A DNA stretch of 64,000 nucleotides. Source: Marinomonas sp. TW1 (GTDB lineage: Bacteria; Pseudomonadota; Gammaproteobacteria; Pseudomonadales; Marinomonadaceae). The stretch lies in NCBI RefSeq assembly GCF_001625355.1, contig NZ_JSEE01000017.1:22258-86257 (forward strand), in the 5' to 3' direction. The notes beneath the pieces are model-generated. The model worked only from the letters and a program-made list of their open reading frames with translations. It did not search any database and was not told where the DNA came from. Shown one piece after another: positions 1-8,615 of the stretch. Made by a program: the position numbers and the translations under genes. The number at the start of each line of letters is the position of its first letter. The stretch's first letter is position 1.

Positions 1-708
1 ATCCGCAAAAGCCACCACACGTTTGGCGTGGATTTCTTCGCTGTAAAATTCCTTGATGCTGTTGTGAGTCAGAATTCGCTCAATCATTTCCTGACCAATG
101 CGACACTCGACACCTTGCAGCGTTAAGTGACCATGCTTTTTGGCATTATCAACCGTTTGCTTACGAAGGGCTTTTAGCAATGCGGGAACATCCGTGCCTG
201 TATTCCCTAGCTTCAAATCCAACTTGCGCTCTTCTACACCCAGCACTTTGTGAAGATCCACCAGCACTTTGTTTTTCTTGTTTTTAACCTTGCCCTTTAA
301 TGCAGAATAAGCGGTAAAAGCAGCCGTGTAGCGATGGTTGTCTTTGTGCTTGCCCATGTGACTTTTGACCAGCGCCGCTAACTCTTGTGCTTTGATTTTT
401 TTATCACGCAAAGAAGCAATGCGAGTCAAATCACTTGGCACAATACGCGTATCAAACGGGTAACGAATCAAATGTACTGGTACCGCACTTTCGGCATCGT
501 GTTCGTCGATGTTAGGGTTTTGGCCGATTTCACCTGGCATCAAGACTTGAAGTTGTTGGCCAGACTTCACAATCATGACATTACGATGCTCTACATTTTC
601 CACCGTGAACATTTCCAGCACGGCGGCATCAATGTGAACGGAAGCATTAAAGCCCGCGGTTAAAGCGACTTGTGAAAATGCCTCGTGATCGAATAATTCT
701 TTTTCCAT
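1..708 (-). CDS. Phage major capsid protein, lambda gpE-like (3' end outside the window)
   Basis: This frame opens with ATG at 708 and stays open to the window edge, giving 236 residues with no stop. The N-terminus has a DHEAFSQVALT segment, a following MFTVENVEHRNV segment and a later FDTRIVPSDL segment, which resemble the head of the lambda-type capsid family (Phage_cap_E). The start overlaps the stop of the preceding small gene by one base (TAATG), so translation is probably coupled. It follows protease/scaffold and a small protein, the order expected of lambda-like head modules. The family call rests on weak motif resemblance plus strong synteny; the C-terminal part cannot be judged. Confidence 0.72.
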   Translation of the reverse strand, partial: MEKELFDHEAFSQVALTAGFNASVHIDAAVLEMFTVENVEHRNVMIVKSGQQLQVLMPGEIGQNPNIDEHDAESAVPVHLIRYPFDTRIVPSDLTRIASLRDKKIKAQELAALVKSHMGKHKDNHRYTAAFTAYSALKGKVKNKKNKVLVDLHKVLGVEERKLDLKLGNTGTDVPALLKALRKQTVDNAKKHGHLTLQGVECRIGQEMIERILTHNSIKEFYSEEIHAKRVVAFAD

Positions 709-1043
709 TACTGTGACCCTTTTTTGATAACGATGAATGCTTTTTCAAGCTGTTCGGTGATCAATGCCTTCACTGGCTCGGTCACCCCTTCTGGCCACGC
801 GATGTAGAGCGTATTGAATACGCAATTGGCCCAGTACACTTTGCCGCCGCCCGCATGAATACCGTAGGCGTCACTGCCGTCGTAGTTTTCATCTGATACG
901 GACAAGGCTTCACCTTCTTTGGTCACGATGGCCCACTGTGGTTGGGAAGCTGCTGCATCGATTTGCTTAATGCACATTTCCCCTTGTTCATGAGCCCAAA
1001 GAAGAATCAGCGACTCGGAGACTTTGTTGTGAATCTCTTGCAT
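708..1043 (-). CDS. Small head-module protein of unknown function
   Basis: A 111-residue protein between the protease/scaffold gene and the capsid gene. The slot is the one occupied by the head-decoration protein gpD in lambda, and the size is about right, but I see no convincing gpD sequence pattern. The middle holds a Gly-rich segment (YGIHAGGGKVYWANC). Its start overlaps the upstream stop by one base and its stop overlaps the capsid start, so it is embedded in the late operon. A decoration or stabilisation role is an inference from position only. Confidence 0.55.
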   Translation of the reverse strand: MQEIHNKVSESLILLWAHEQGEMCIKQIDAAASQPQWAIVTKEGEALSVSDENYDGSDAYGIHAGGGKVYWANCVFNTLYIAWPEGVTEPVKALITEQLEKAFIVIKKGSQ

Positions 1044-2152
1044 TACGCTTCCTCAATCAGTTGTAGCATGTCGTAGTCTTCATCCTTGGATGACTCCAAC
1101 CCGCTGGTTAATGAAATGTCTTCATCCTTTTTCGCGGCGGCTTCCTTTAGCGCTTTTGCTGCCGCTTCTTCACTGGCGTTGTCTTGAATAAGCTGCCCTG
1201 CCATTTCTGGTACTCCGGCGGCTTGGGCAAGCTGGTTAATTTTCTGGGTCAGCTCTTTATGCGAGCTTTCCTGTGTTTGCAGCGAGGTTTGTAGCGCTTG
1301 GATCTGTTCCTTCATATCGGCTGTTTCAGCGTCATGAGTGGCTTGGATCTCGGCGACAATTCGCTTGTGTTTTGCGTCTGTCATCATGGCGTGGATCTCT
1401 TCCTCTGTTTTGATGTCGTCAATTAAACCGTGAGCCAACAGGTCACGAGCGGTAAAGGATTTCGCTTGAAGGGCCTGCACCTGAGCCGCTTCGATACCTC
1501 GGTTTTGTGCCACCAATTGAAAGAAGGCATCGCCTAATTGGTTAACCATGGTTTGGTGTCGCGCTCGCTCTTCGTCACTCAATGCCAAATGCGGTGAACC
1601 GTCGGCTTTGGCTTCGCCTGTGGTGAAATAGGTAATGGTCTCTTTGTCGTTATGGATTTCACGACGGCCAAAGATCACACCAATGGAACCGGCCATACTG
1701 TGAGGGCTGGCATAGAGTTCAGTACAGGCACTGGCTAAGGCATAATTGGCCGAGTAAGAGCCACCATTGATGAAACCAATCACCGGCTTAATCGCGCCAA
1801 TGTCTTTAATCAAGTTCGCCAGATCAAAACAGCCGGATGCTTCCCCACCGGGGCCGTCGAATTCCACAAAGATGCTCTTCACCCCATCATCGTGAGCAAG
1901 GGCATTGAAGCTTTGCCGCAAGTCACGGTAAGACAGGATTTGATTGCAGTTCGCGTCTAGTCCATTAAAGCGGTGCGAGGTGGGGCCAAAGATCGACAAG
2001 TGACAAAAGGTGTCTGCTCGTCCACTTGTATCGCCGCCCAGAAATAAGCTTGGGTTCTGGTAGAACTGATTAAGTAATTCAAAATTCGCTTGATGAGCGT
2101 CAATCGTCATCATCATCGGAGCGTTCGTCATCAATTGCAGTAGATGGCGCAT
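1043..2152 (-). CDS. Phage head maturation protease, S49 (SppA/gpC) family, with scaffold-like C-terminus
   Basis: 369 residues. The N-terminal two thirds carry the S49 fold signatures: FVEFDGPGGEASG (about 96-108), then GGSYSANYALASA (130-142), where Ser134 is the probable nucleophile, and SMAGSIGVI (152-160). Residues from about 270 are Gln/Glu-rich and likely coiled coil, as expected of an internal scaffold like lambda gpC/gpNu3. Proteases of this kind trim portal and scaffold during prohead assembly. The start at 2152 overlaps the portal gene by 53 bases but has a strong GAGGAA ribosome site six bases upstream, so I keep it. Confidence 0.88.
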   Translation of the reverse strand: MRHLLQLMTNAPMMMTIDAHQANFELLNQFYQNPSLFLGGDTSGRADTFCHLSIFGPTSHRFNGLDANCNQILSYRDLRQSFNALAHDDGVKSIFVEFDGPGGEASGCFDLANLIKDIGAIKPVIGFINGGSYSANYALASACTELYASPHSMAGSIGVIFGRREIHNDKETITYFTTGEAKADGSPHLALSDEERARHQTMVNQLGDAFFQLVAQNRGIEAAQVQALQAKSFTARDLLAHGLIDDIKTEEEIHAMMTDAKHKRIVAEIQATHDAETADMKEQIQALQTSLQTQESSHKELTQKINQLAQAAGVPEMAGQLIQDNASEEAAAKALKEAAAKKDEDISLTSGLESSKDEDYDMLQLIEEA

Positions 2153-3455
2153 CGTGTATTCCTCTTGTTTGTTTGGCGTCTTGACTGCGTTTCACCCCAT
2201 CGAGGTGTTTGTCCAGTGTCTTACCACGGCTATTGGAGATTTCTTCCAGCGATGTGATGTCGTTCTGAACTTCGAGCACGAGCGCTTTGGCCGCTTTAAG
2301 TGGGTCGATTTCTTCCCATTCTGGCCAAATCCATGTTGGGTTCAGGTAGGTGTATGGATTCTCAAAGTAGTTGGGTAAGCCGTCTGTGTTGACGAGGTGA
2401 TAAGCGTCAATAAACCAGCCAAGCACACGGTTAAAAGCAGGGCCAAGCATGATGTCCCTTAGCTGACCAATCAGCCTACGGTGGTTGATCATGCCCGCGC
2501 GAATACTGGAATAGTTCACCTGAGTTAGATCACCTGTCAGCATTTCGTAGGTAATACCCAGTAAACCGGCGATCATACGCAGCACTTGATTGTTGTGTTC
2601 TTGATAATTACCCGCGATTTCCGCTGGCGATGCGGTCTTAACCTCTTTCACGCCATTTAGGAACGTCACGCCACCAGCATGATGAACCAATTTACTTGGT
2701 GACTTCTGGCTGTTTGGGCCTGTCGCTGTTTGGCTCACTTCGGCTTCTTTGAGAGCAAAGACCTGTTGCCCTACGCGTTTCATTCGAGATTTGATTTCAA
2801 CCGTTTGGTTGTCTTGGTATTGCTTGGCAAAGTCGGCCCCTGGGGAAATCCAAGGTTGGGCGGTACTTTGTGACACATGCACTACATCTCGCAGGTGGAT
2901 GACATCTTCTGCTGGCAGCCAGTTCACCGAGTCTTCATCAAAGTCTGGATGGTCTCTTGGCAGTTTGTAAAAAGCGTACTTTTTGATTTTGCCGTTCTTG
3001 GCGTACATGATGCCGCCACGAACGTAACTATTAGACCCTGTTAGCTCCAAATCGATTGCCAAACTCAGCGGACTTACCACTTGGATTTGCAAAGGAATTG
3101 GGTGCAAGGTACGTCGACGAACAAGAAAAGCACTGCCGTCTAGTAACATGGTCATCACGGCTAACGCTTGAACGCCCGCTAAGTTGGTGTTGTCGTAGAA
3201 GTCACAATACAGCTCCCATTCTTGAAAGCTTTTGATGAAGGCTTCGCTGAATAACTCAGGATCAAATACGGGTTTGGCGCCACCACCAATACAGCTGGCA
3301 CGAAACCGAGACGCGCCCACTCGCAGCAATGGGTTGTTTCGAATGAGGTGATGGCTGGCGGTGATCTCTTTTAAAAGATGACTTTCGCTTTTTTCGTTAT
3401 CATGCAATTCAGCCCCTTTGAATAAGGGGGATTTGGCAACACTGGAATAACTCAA
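2100..3455 (-). CDS. Phage portal protein, lambda gpB family
   Basis: 451 residues. Portal-type features include an N-terminal HHLIRNNPLLRVGASRF segment, the central VQVVSPLSL-like stretch and a downstream GITYEMLTGDLTQVNYSSIR motif typical of lambda-type portals (Phage_portal_2). It forms the dodecameric ring through which DNA is packaged. The best start is a TTG at 3455 that overlaps the gpW stop (TTGA) and has AGGTG about seven bases upstream; no suitable ATG lies before the conserved core. Neighbours gpW upstream and protease downstream support the call. The C-terminus is rich in Asp and overlaps the protease start. Confidence 0.9.
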   Translation of the reverse strand: MSYSSVAKSPLFKGAELHDNEKSESHLLKEITASHHLIRNNPLLRVGASRFRASCIGGGAKPVFDPELFSEAFIKSFQEWELYCDFYDNTNLAGVQALAVMTMLLDGSAFLVRRRTLHPIPLQIQVVSPLSLAIDLELTGSNSYVRGGIMYAKNGKIKKYAFYKLPRDHPDFDEDSVNWLPAEDVIHLRDVVHVSQSTAQPWISPGADFAKQYQDNQTVEIKSRMKRVGQQVFALKEAEVSQTATGPNSQKSPSKLVHHAGGVTFLNGVKEVKTASPAEIAGNYQEHNNQVLRMIAGLLGITYEMLTGDLTQVNYSSIRAGMINHRRLIGQLRDIMLGPAFNRVLGWFIDAYHLVNTDGLPNYFENPYTYLNPTWIWPEWEEIDPLKAAKALVLEVQNDITSLEEISNSRGKTLDKHLDGVKRSQDAKQTRGIHDAPSTAIDDERSDDDDD

Positions 3456-3685
3456 AATAGCACCTCAACATCAACGCTTTCCATCAGCGGCGTGGTTTGC
3501 AAATCGCTGATCATTTGACGCTCTAAAGCACGTAACTCTGACAAGCTCACTTCCGTGTACTGCATGGCCGTTCGACCACCTTGTGGGTTGGTGTACTCCA
3601 CTCTCACTTTGCGCTTGCCTTGCACTAGGTCGGTGATGGCTTGCTGAACGATTTTGAGATTGTCTTCAGTTGAGTAAATCGGCAT
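3452..3685 (-). CDS. Head-tail joining protein, gpW family
   Basis: A 77-residue protein between terminase large subunit and portal, the exact position of lambda gpW. The pattern of an N-terminal helix ending in LVQGKRKVRVEY, then a beta hairpin and an SLSELRALERQM helix, matches gpW, which stabilises packaged DNA in the head and provides the site for gpFII. The start ATG overlaps the terminase stop by one base (TAATG), and the stop overlaps the portal TTG start. Confidence 0.85.
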   Translation of the reverse strand: MPIYSTEDNLKIVQQAITDLVQGKRKVRVEYTNPQGGRTAMQYTEVSLSELRALERQMISDLQTTPLMESVDVEVLF

Positions 3686-5619
3686 TAGTAATCTCCATAA
3701 TCTGACGTTTCGTAGTAATCGCCATAATCGTTCTCTATCACGTCATCCGTGAGTTTGTGGGCATTCGGATCTATTAGGCCAAGTGGGTCTTGTGGGGATG
3801 CATGTTTGATTTCTGGGCGCAGGAAGTCCCACAACCACAACACGTACACGAGTAAATCCCATGGTTCGTTACGCTTTTGGTCTGGCTTTTTGTCCCACTT
3901 CACATTGCTGCCACTGCCTTTCAGTTCTTCAGCGGTAAGCATTTGGAAGTAGTTCAGGTCAAATACATCACTCACGGGAAAGTGAATGTAGTTTTTACCG
4001 GGGGCTTCGTTATTCAGTCGCTCTGCGGCGCGGTTCTTGAGCTGATGCACGTTAAGGCTGCGGTACTCACATTTCACCTCGGGGTGCACTTTAAAACTGA
4101 GCGTGAATTCTGGCTTGAACTTGGTTTTGGCATTCACTTCACCACGAATGGCGAAGATCCAACCTTGATACGGCGCGCAAAACTCCAGCATGGCTTTCCA
4201 TGCGTGGCCATTACAGTCCATGGCCGCCGCAAACACACCAATGGATTGCCCATCGGATAAGGTAAATTCGGTTTCCAATTCATGGATGAGGCTTTGTTGC
4301 GTACTTGTGTCTTCAGGATCGCCATGAACTTTGCCATAGTGGATGGCCCACATTTCACCACGGTCACCAATCGCCCAAAAGTGGTAATCAAACCGGTTCT
4401 TTTGGGTATCAATGGTGGCCAGTACGCAGCGCGTTTGCTCAGGCAGGCTTTCCATTGGCGAGTAGTATTCTCGTCGTTGGTATAAGGTCTCAAAATTATT
4501 GAGTTTATGAATTCGCGCGGCATCGGAATATTCGACACCGACCTTCGTGTTCATGAAGGTCTGCATCTTTCGTGGGTCTTTTTTCGCCTTATCGTATTCA
4601 GCGGCAATCGATGGCAACGAGGTATTGGGGTTGTCGTTGTAGGCTGACCAAATATGAAAACCTGCGTCTATTTTGCCGCGTTCGTTGGTGTCCCCTGGTT
4701 CACCACATTTACAGCACAGTGCGCTGCCTGTTTCGTCCCATTGTTCTGGTACCTGATGAACACCGCAGCATTCAAACTCTCGCGTGGCACGCCATTCGCC
4801 CGCTTCCACCATATTGAACTTATGGTGCTCTTCTATCTTGCCGCTGCAATGGATGCAAACGAAATGAGCGCCTTTGTAATTCTTAGGTGAGTATCGAAAG
4901 TGCTCTAACTTTAAGCGCTGCTTAAAACCGCAATGTGGGCAAGGGACATACAAGTAACGCTGATCGGTTTGCAGAAACTCGCGGGTAATCTTACAGGTAC
5001 CGGCTTCTTTCGGTGTGGAGCCAAGTACAATCTTACGCTGGCCTTCACTTTCGGTTCGAGTGATCGCCAAATCAATTGGGTCACCCTCTTTGTCTACGTT
5101 ATCTGTCCAACCCGATATCTCATCCATGAAAAGATACTTGATGGTCACCATCCTAAAACTACTGGCAGACGTGGCCCAGACAATGGACAAATCACCACCA
5201 AAAAAGCTCTTCTCAGTAGTGGTGTTTTTGCCGTACAACTTTGATATCACGGGTAAGCAGTGATTGAACACCTTACCTATTTCTTTCGTTGCAAACTTTT
5301 CGGCATCACCCTGAGTATTCTGAACAATCATGATGTTGCTAGGGTCATTGGAGACCAGCCATGCCACCGACGTATTGATAAAAATGGCATAACCAACCCG
5401 AGCACTCTTGGATAAAACGATCTTTTCGATGTAAGGCGATTCCATTGCCAAGAGCCAAGCCTTTTGAAACGACTTAGGCGGGTATATCTGAGCATCGGAA
5501 TTATAGTTTTCCTTGCTCCACGGGATTAGCGGTTTCTTCTTCGGCGGGGACGTAATGCTTAGAATATTTTTCGAGAATGTTCTCGATAAGCGACGGTAAT
5601 TCATCATTTCCAAGCTCAT
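3685..5619 (-). CDS. Terminase large subunit, lambda gpA (GpA) family
   Basis: Up to 644 residues. The ATPase motif KSARVGYA is at 71-78, as in lambda gpA, and LFMDEISGW at about 163-171 serves as Walker B. Several CPHC and CIHC cysteine pairs follow at about 210-260. The C-terminal half should hold the cos-cleaving nuclease. The enzyme cuts concatemers and drives packaging with the small subunit. The listed ATG lacks a good ribosome site; ATG at 5607 or 5604 sits better behind TTGGA, so the real protein may be four or five residues shorter. It overlaps the small-subunit gene. Confidence 0.93.
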   Translation of the reverse strand: MSLEMMNYRRLSRTFSKNILSITSPPKKKPLIPWSKENYNSDAQIYPPKSFQKAWLLAMESPYIEKIVLSKSARVGYAIFINTSVAWLVSNDPSNIMIVQNTQGDAEKFATKEIGKVFNHCLPVISKLYGKNTTTEKSFFGGDLSIVWATSASSFRMVTIKYLFMDEISGWTDNVDKEGDPIDLAITRTESEGQRKIVLGSTPKEAGTCKITREFLQTDQRYLYVPCPHCGFKQRLKLEHFRYSPKNYKGAHFVCIHCSGKIEEHHKFNMVEAGEWRATREFECCGVHQVPEQWDETGSALCCKCGEPGDTNERGKIDAGFHIWSAYNDNPNTSLPSIAAEYDKAKKDPRKMQTFMNTKVGVEYSDAARIHKLNNFETLYQRREYYSPMESLPEQTRCVLATIDTQKNRFDYHFWAIGDRGEMWAIHYGKVHGDPEDTSTQQSLIHELETEFTLSDGQSIGVFAAAMDCNGHAWKAMLEFCAPYQGWIFAIRGEVNAKTKFKPEFTLSFKVHPEVKCEYRSLNVHQLKNRAAERLNNEAPGKNYIHFPVSDVFDLNYFQMLTAEELKGSGSNVKWDKKPDQKRNEPWDLLVYVLWLWDFLRPEIKHASPQDPLGLIDPNAHKLTDDVIENDYGDYYETSDYGDY

Positions 5620-6088
5620 TTAAACTGTCAAAAGCGCCCTCAATAACTTGCTCAATCGATTTCACCTCTTTGGGAGATAGCTTTAAGCGTTTTTGTAACT
5701 GGTTGGGTACGTCTAAAAGCTTCCTTCTGAACATCGAAAGTGGGCCATTTACCAACTCTAACAAGGCGTCATAAGGCACTAATTCACCGCTTTCACGGCC
5801 ATTTTGTAGATGGAGTTTTATGGCCGCCTGCTTTTCCTTCTCTTTTTTCCAATCATCAAGGGTTTTGGGCTGTTTACTGTTTCTACTGGTTCCCCCCGTT
5901 TTCCTCCCATTATTCGCTCTCAACTGTCGGAGACTTTCGGACAGATAATTCACATAAGCATGCACCGATTTTTCGATATCAATTTTGCCTGAATCATCAT
6001 AAACAATGGCATAGCCTTCTTTTTCATGATTGCGAATCGTCTTCACATTCACATCTAAAGCAGCGGCAAGCTGTGCTTTCGTAGCCAT
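5501..6088 (-). CDS. Terminase small subunit, Nu1-like
   Basis: 195 residues. Residues 1-25 form a helix-turn-helix (TKAQLAAALDVNVKTIRNHEKEG) followed by a wing-like segment, as in lambda gpNu1, which binds cos DNA. A basic Lys/Glu-rich helix follows (about 70-100), and the C-terminal part should contact the large subunit. It lies directly upstream of the gpA-type gene and overlaps it by about 100 bases. GAGG nine bases upstream supports the start. The 300 bases ahead of it are non-coding and may hold the cos site. Confidence 0.85.
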   Translation of the reverse strand: MATKAQLAAALDVNVKTIRNHEKEGYAIVYDDSGKIDIEKSVHAYVNYLSESLRQLRANNGRKTGGTSRNSKQPKTLDDWKKEKEKQAAIKLHLQNGRESGELVPYDALLELVNGPLSMFRRKLLDVPNQLQKRLKLSPKEVKSIEQVIEGAFDSLNELGNDELPSLIENILEKYSKHYVPAEEETANPVEQGKL

Positions 6089-6389
6089 GAGGGTTTATCC
6101 TCTATTCATATGAGTTATGGTCAAATGGGAATGGGTAATAGAAGCCATATTTTAAAAAATTTCTCTGAGTCCGCGCGTCTATGACTCGCAGAAAAAAGGG
6201 CCCTATGTAGAGTACCTTTTACATATAAATCAACAACTTACAGCATAATCAAAAAACTAACCAAATGATCAAAAATAGCCTCAAAAACAGCATATTTGCA
6301 CATTTAATGCACAAACAAAGGGTGAGCTATTTTGTTAGCGTTTTGTGGTTTTTTGGATGAAATGAAAAACGCTCAAATTTAGACAAAAA
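6089..6389 (-). other. Non-coding region before terminase; candidate cos region
   Basis: Three hundred bases without a plausible gene lie between the lysis cassette and the Nu1-like gene. In lambda-type phages with gpA/Nu1 terminases the cos site lies next to the Nu1 gene. The only GC-rich patch here is around 6168-6205, with gggccct, a C-rich run and a cgcgcg core inside otherwise AT-rich DNA. That patch is the best candidate for cosN. No clear 12-base staggered-cut symmetry could be proven by eye, so this is an inference from position and base composition. Confidence 0.3.
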
Positions 6390-6560
6390 TCACGATTCGT
6401 TGAGAGCTTTTTTTACTTCAGCAACGAGCTTATCATCGAGAGTATTCGTGCTCTTTTTTGTCAGGAATTCGGCCACATGTAAGAACACCGAAATTAACAC
6501 CTTTTCAGTCACCAATTTCGTGAGCATTGTCTTCAAAATCGCCAATAAAATCGTCGTCAT
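6390..6560 (-). CDS. Small protein in the lysis cassette, unknown function
   Basis: A 56-residue frame (ATG at 6560, TGA at 6390) directly after the endolysin gene with a strong GGAGAAG ribosome site. The N-terminal 30 residues are hydrophobic and amphipathic (MTTILLAILKTMLTKLV and on) and the C-terminal half is charged. Its place after holin and endolysin suggests a lysis accessory role, but it is shorter than Rz-type spanins and has no lipobox. I do not recognise the family. Confidence 0.6.
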   Translation of the reverse strand: MTTILLAILKTMLTKLVTEKVLISVFLHVAEFLTKKSTNTLDDKLVAEVKKALNES

Positions 6561-6575
6561 TTTGCTTCTCCAGAT

Positions 6576-7079
6576 TTAATCTAACCCATATAACTCAGAT
6601 GGGAAGTTATTGATAAACTCTTCAACCGTTCCAGCACCCAAATGAGTGTTGTAATGATCTTTCCAATATTCCCCCAAAGCCGCTATATCATTGGCCTGAG
6701 GCATAGACTGAGGTTTACGCCAGTAGTGAACTCGACACATAGCCACGGCGTATTTCATGTTGCTAATCAGCTCAAGCGGGTCAGGTACTCCACTCACCTC
6801 ATACACATCATCCGCTTCACCAGACAACAAACCGCGTAAATCACTGATAAGCGCTTGTTTGTAATGAATAAAGTGCACCCACAGATCATGATGCGTCGCA
6901 GGCTCCATTTGGATAATGCCCAACGCTGGGCCCTTTCCTAGCTGTTTCAGATAGACTGCACGCGATTCCTGCGTGATCGTTCCCATAACCAACTGATCAG
7001 CCGCCAGGCTGTACATGCCAAGGTTTGAAAGTGTGGGAATCACAACAAACTCACGCAATTGCTCTAGGTTTAAACTCAT
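6576..7079 (-). CDS. Phage endolysin, lysozyme-like
   Basis: 167 residues. The motif TITQESRAVYLKQLGKGPALGIIQMEPATHHD (positions about 34-65) has the lysozyme/transglycosylase look: a catalytic Glu near residue 38 and the GPALGxxQMEP block seen in uncharacterised marine phage lysozymes. It should cut peptidoglycan glycan strands once the holin opens the membrane. It starts in an ATGA overlap with the holin stop, so the two are coupled. No signal peptide is evident, consistent with holin-dependent release. Confidence 0.75.
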   Translation of the reverse strand: MSLNLEQLREFVVIPTLSNLGMYSLAADQLVMGTITQESRAVYLKQLGKGPALGIIQMEPATHHDLWVHFIHYKQALISDLRGLLSGEADDVYEVSGVPDPLELISNMKYAVAMCRVHYWRKPQSMPQANDIAALGEYWKDHYNTHLGAGTVEEFINNFPSELYGLD

Positions 7080-7378
7080 GACAAACCTCGCTTAAATCGA
7101 TCGATGAATAGCTTTATTGCCTCGTCTCCCATCAAGCCTGCAACACCTGCCATAAACCCAGTAAGTGGCCCGCCCATATTGAGAGAAGTACACAAAAAAT
7201 AGGTCAACATCCCAAGGAAGCCGCCAGTAAACACAGCGATAAGCATATGAATTAATGAGAATTTCTTTGCTTTGTACTGAAAGTCACGAAGATATTTCAC
7301 AGCACCACCTAGCACTCCGACCACCACGAAAACTGCAGTTTGTATAAGCTCATCGGGCAGGAATTTCATAAAGTGCAT
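7076..7378 (-). CDS. Phage holin (LydA-like, three membrane segments)
   Basis: About 100 residues with three hydrophobic segments (LIQTAVFVVVGVLGGAVKYL, LIHMLIAVFTGGFLGMLTYF, and a weaker LTGFMAGVAGLMG) and a charged basic C-terminus, the layout of a small class I holin. The frame remains open to a GTG at 7474, but that extension merely translates two tandem terminator hairpins (7384-7449). I therefore start at the ATG at 7378, with 7369 as an alternative. The stop overlaps the endolysin start. Confidence 0.72.
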   Translation of the reverse strand: MHFMKFLPDELIQTAVFVVVGVLGGAVKYLRDFQYKAKKFSLIHMLIAVFTGGFLGMLTYFLCTSLNMGGPLTGFMAGVAGLMGDEAIKLFIDRFKRGLS

Positions 7379-7383
7379 CCAGT

Positions 7384-7416
7384 CCAGAAACGAAAAAGCC
7401 CCGCACATTGCGAGGC
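7384..7416 (-). terminator. Terminator-like hairpin, unit 2 of a 33-bp tandem pair
   Basis: On the minus strand GCCTCGC, a five-base loop and GCGGGGC are followed by TTTTTCGTTTCTGG. This is a GC-rich stem with a T-run just before the holin start. It is the second of two adjacent near-identical 33-base units. Confidence 0.6.
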
Positions 7417-7449
7417 CCAGAAATGACAAAGCCCCGCAACAAGCGAGGC
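7417..7449 (-). terminator. Terminator-like hairpin, unit 1 of a 33-bp tandem pair
   Basis: On the minus strand GCCTCGC, a short loop and GCGGGGC are followed by TTTGTCATTTCTGG. It is nearly identical to the next unit. The T-run is interrupted, so it is a weaker terminator than unit 2. Confidence 0.5.
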
Positions 7450-7690
7450 TCTTAATTGTGTTGCCGCCACACACAAGAATGACAGCTTGAATAAACTGTA
7501 ACGGCTAATTCCTAGGCTCGCAAGCCTCACGCGCGTATTTATCGAATGTCGTTCTCTTCTTATGAAAGCGACATTTTATGGTTAAAGCCTTGTATTTGTT
7601 GGGCTAGAGCAAAGCGGTTTAACCACTCAATGGCGGCATGTTGGCGGTAAATCACAACTCTTTTTTAAGGAAAACGTTTCATTCAGGCAC

Positions 7691-7711
7691 AAAAAAACCA
7701 CCCGAAGGTGG
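7691..7711 (-). terminator. Rho-independent terminator ahead of the lysis cassette
   Basis: On the minus strand CCACC, loop TTCG and GGTGG are followed by an uninterrupted run of seven T. It lies upstream of the holin in the late direction, in the 460-base gap 7379-7838, which otherwise holds the tandem hairpins and no gene I can support. It would stop leftward transcripts unless antitermination acts. Confidence 0.65.
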
Positions 7712-7838
7712 AGCAAAAATCTATCAACAATATGAATGCACCTATTTTCAATCACAAAAATCGTACAAAAAACAATCGATCAGATCTATTTTATTGGTTA
7801 TATTTTGATCTACATTAATAATAGGAGCATAAATAATC

Positions 7839-8510
7839 ATGGAAAATTCAAATAGTACTACCAAGTTCCAAGTATACAATATTAATGGCATTGCCTTATG
7901 CGATGCTGAAGGCAACAACCTTAGCCCATTTAAAGACAGAGACTACAAAGTGGAAGGCGTTGTGGGCAACGGTGCCATATATGAAGTTAGCAAAGAGGGT
8001 TTGCTAACAAATCTACTGGCGACTGTAAGTTCAGATGGCACATTTCATATCAATGAAACACGAAATAATAGTGAAAGTCTTATGTGCCGAATTGTCTCAT
8101 CAGGCTATACATCTATAGACTTCTTAGCCTCTCCGAAGATTGAAGCGATAAAAGTCAAACTATGGAAACTACACTCACCGCTCTATAACGCACATCAGCC
8201 TGATGTAGACTTCATTTGGTGGAAGCGACCTGTAGGCCAAGTCGGTAGAGAAATAATTTTTCGATCTGATGGAATCATGGCATTAAAGAATAATACTAAT
8301 GAATGGGAGTTCTCAAGGTATAGAACTACTTATAACGATAATAGTAGAGGTTTTTCTATTTCATCAAAAAGTTTTACATTTGATAACTCTAGTAACTGGG
8401 CACAGGATTCTACTAATCCTACATACAATGTCGATGTAAACAAAAACCTTATAGAAACCCCACAAGGTTCCTCAGTACCAATGCCAGTTACTTTATATCA
8501 ATATAATTAA
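7839..8510 (+). CDS. Unknown protein, probable prophage cargo gene
   Basis: 223 residues, AT-rich, and the only gene on the plus strand in this part of the late region. It has AGGAG upstream of the ATG and is bracketed by terminators at 7691-7711 and 8585-8602, so it behaves as an independent transcription unit. I recognise no domain. The sequence lacks a signal peptide or membrane segment and is rich in aromatic, Ser and Asn residues in the last third, suggesting beta structure. Orientation and base composition fit a moron-type gene expressed from the lysogen; function unknown. Confidence 0.65.
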   Translation: MENSNSTTKFQVYNINGIALCDAEGNNLSPFKDRDYKVEGVVGNGAIYEVSKEGLLTNLLATVSSDGTFHINETRNNSESLMCRIVSSGYTSIDFLASPKIEAIKVKLWKLHSPLYNAHQPDVDFIWWKRPVGQVGREIIFRSDGIMALKNNTNEWEFSRYRTTYNDNSRGFSISSKSFTFDNSSNWAQDSTNPTYNVDVNKNLIETPQGSSVPMPVTLYQYN

Positions 8511-8584
8511 ATCTAACCCCATTGATAATAGAACGTTTTATTAATTTACAATAACGTAAAGCTTGACCGAAAAAAACTTAAACC

Positions 8585-8602
8585 AAGGGGCTTTCGCCCC
8601 TT
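8585..8602 (-). terminator. Terminator-like hairpin between convergent genes
   Basis: AAGGGGC, loop and GCCCCTT, followed on the minus strand by a T-rich stretch ending in seven T. It lies between the plus-strand cargo gene and the minus-strand KilA-N gene and can serve the latter. Confidence 0.55.
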
Positions 8603-8615
8603 GTTGCTCCCTGCT

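Noticed and set aside
385..663. Plus-strand open frame of 92 codons
   Set aside because: It lies wholly inside the capsid gene on the other strand and has no ribosome site or recognisable protein.
7379..7474. Cys-rich N-terminal extension of the holin frame from a GTG
   Set aside because: It is the translation of two 33-base terminator repeats; internal ATG codons give a normal holin length.
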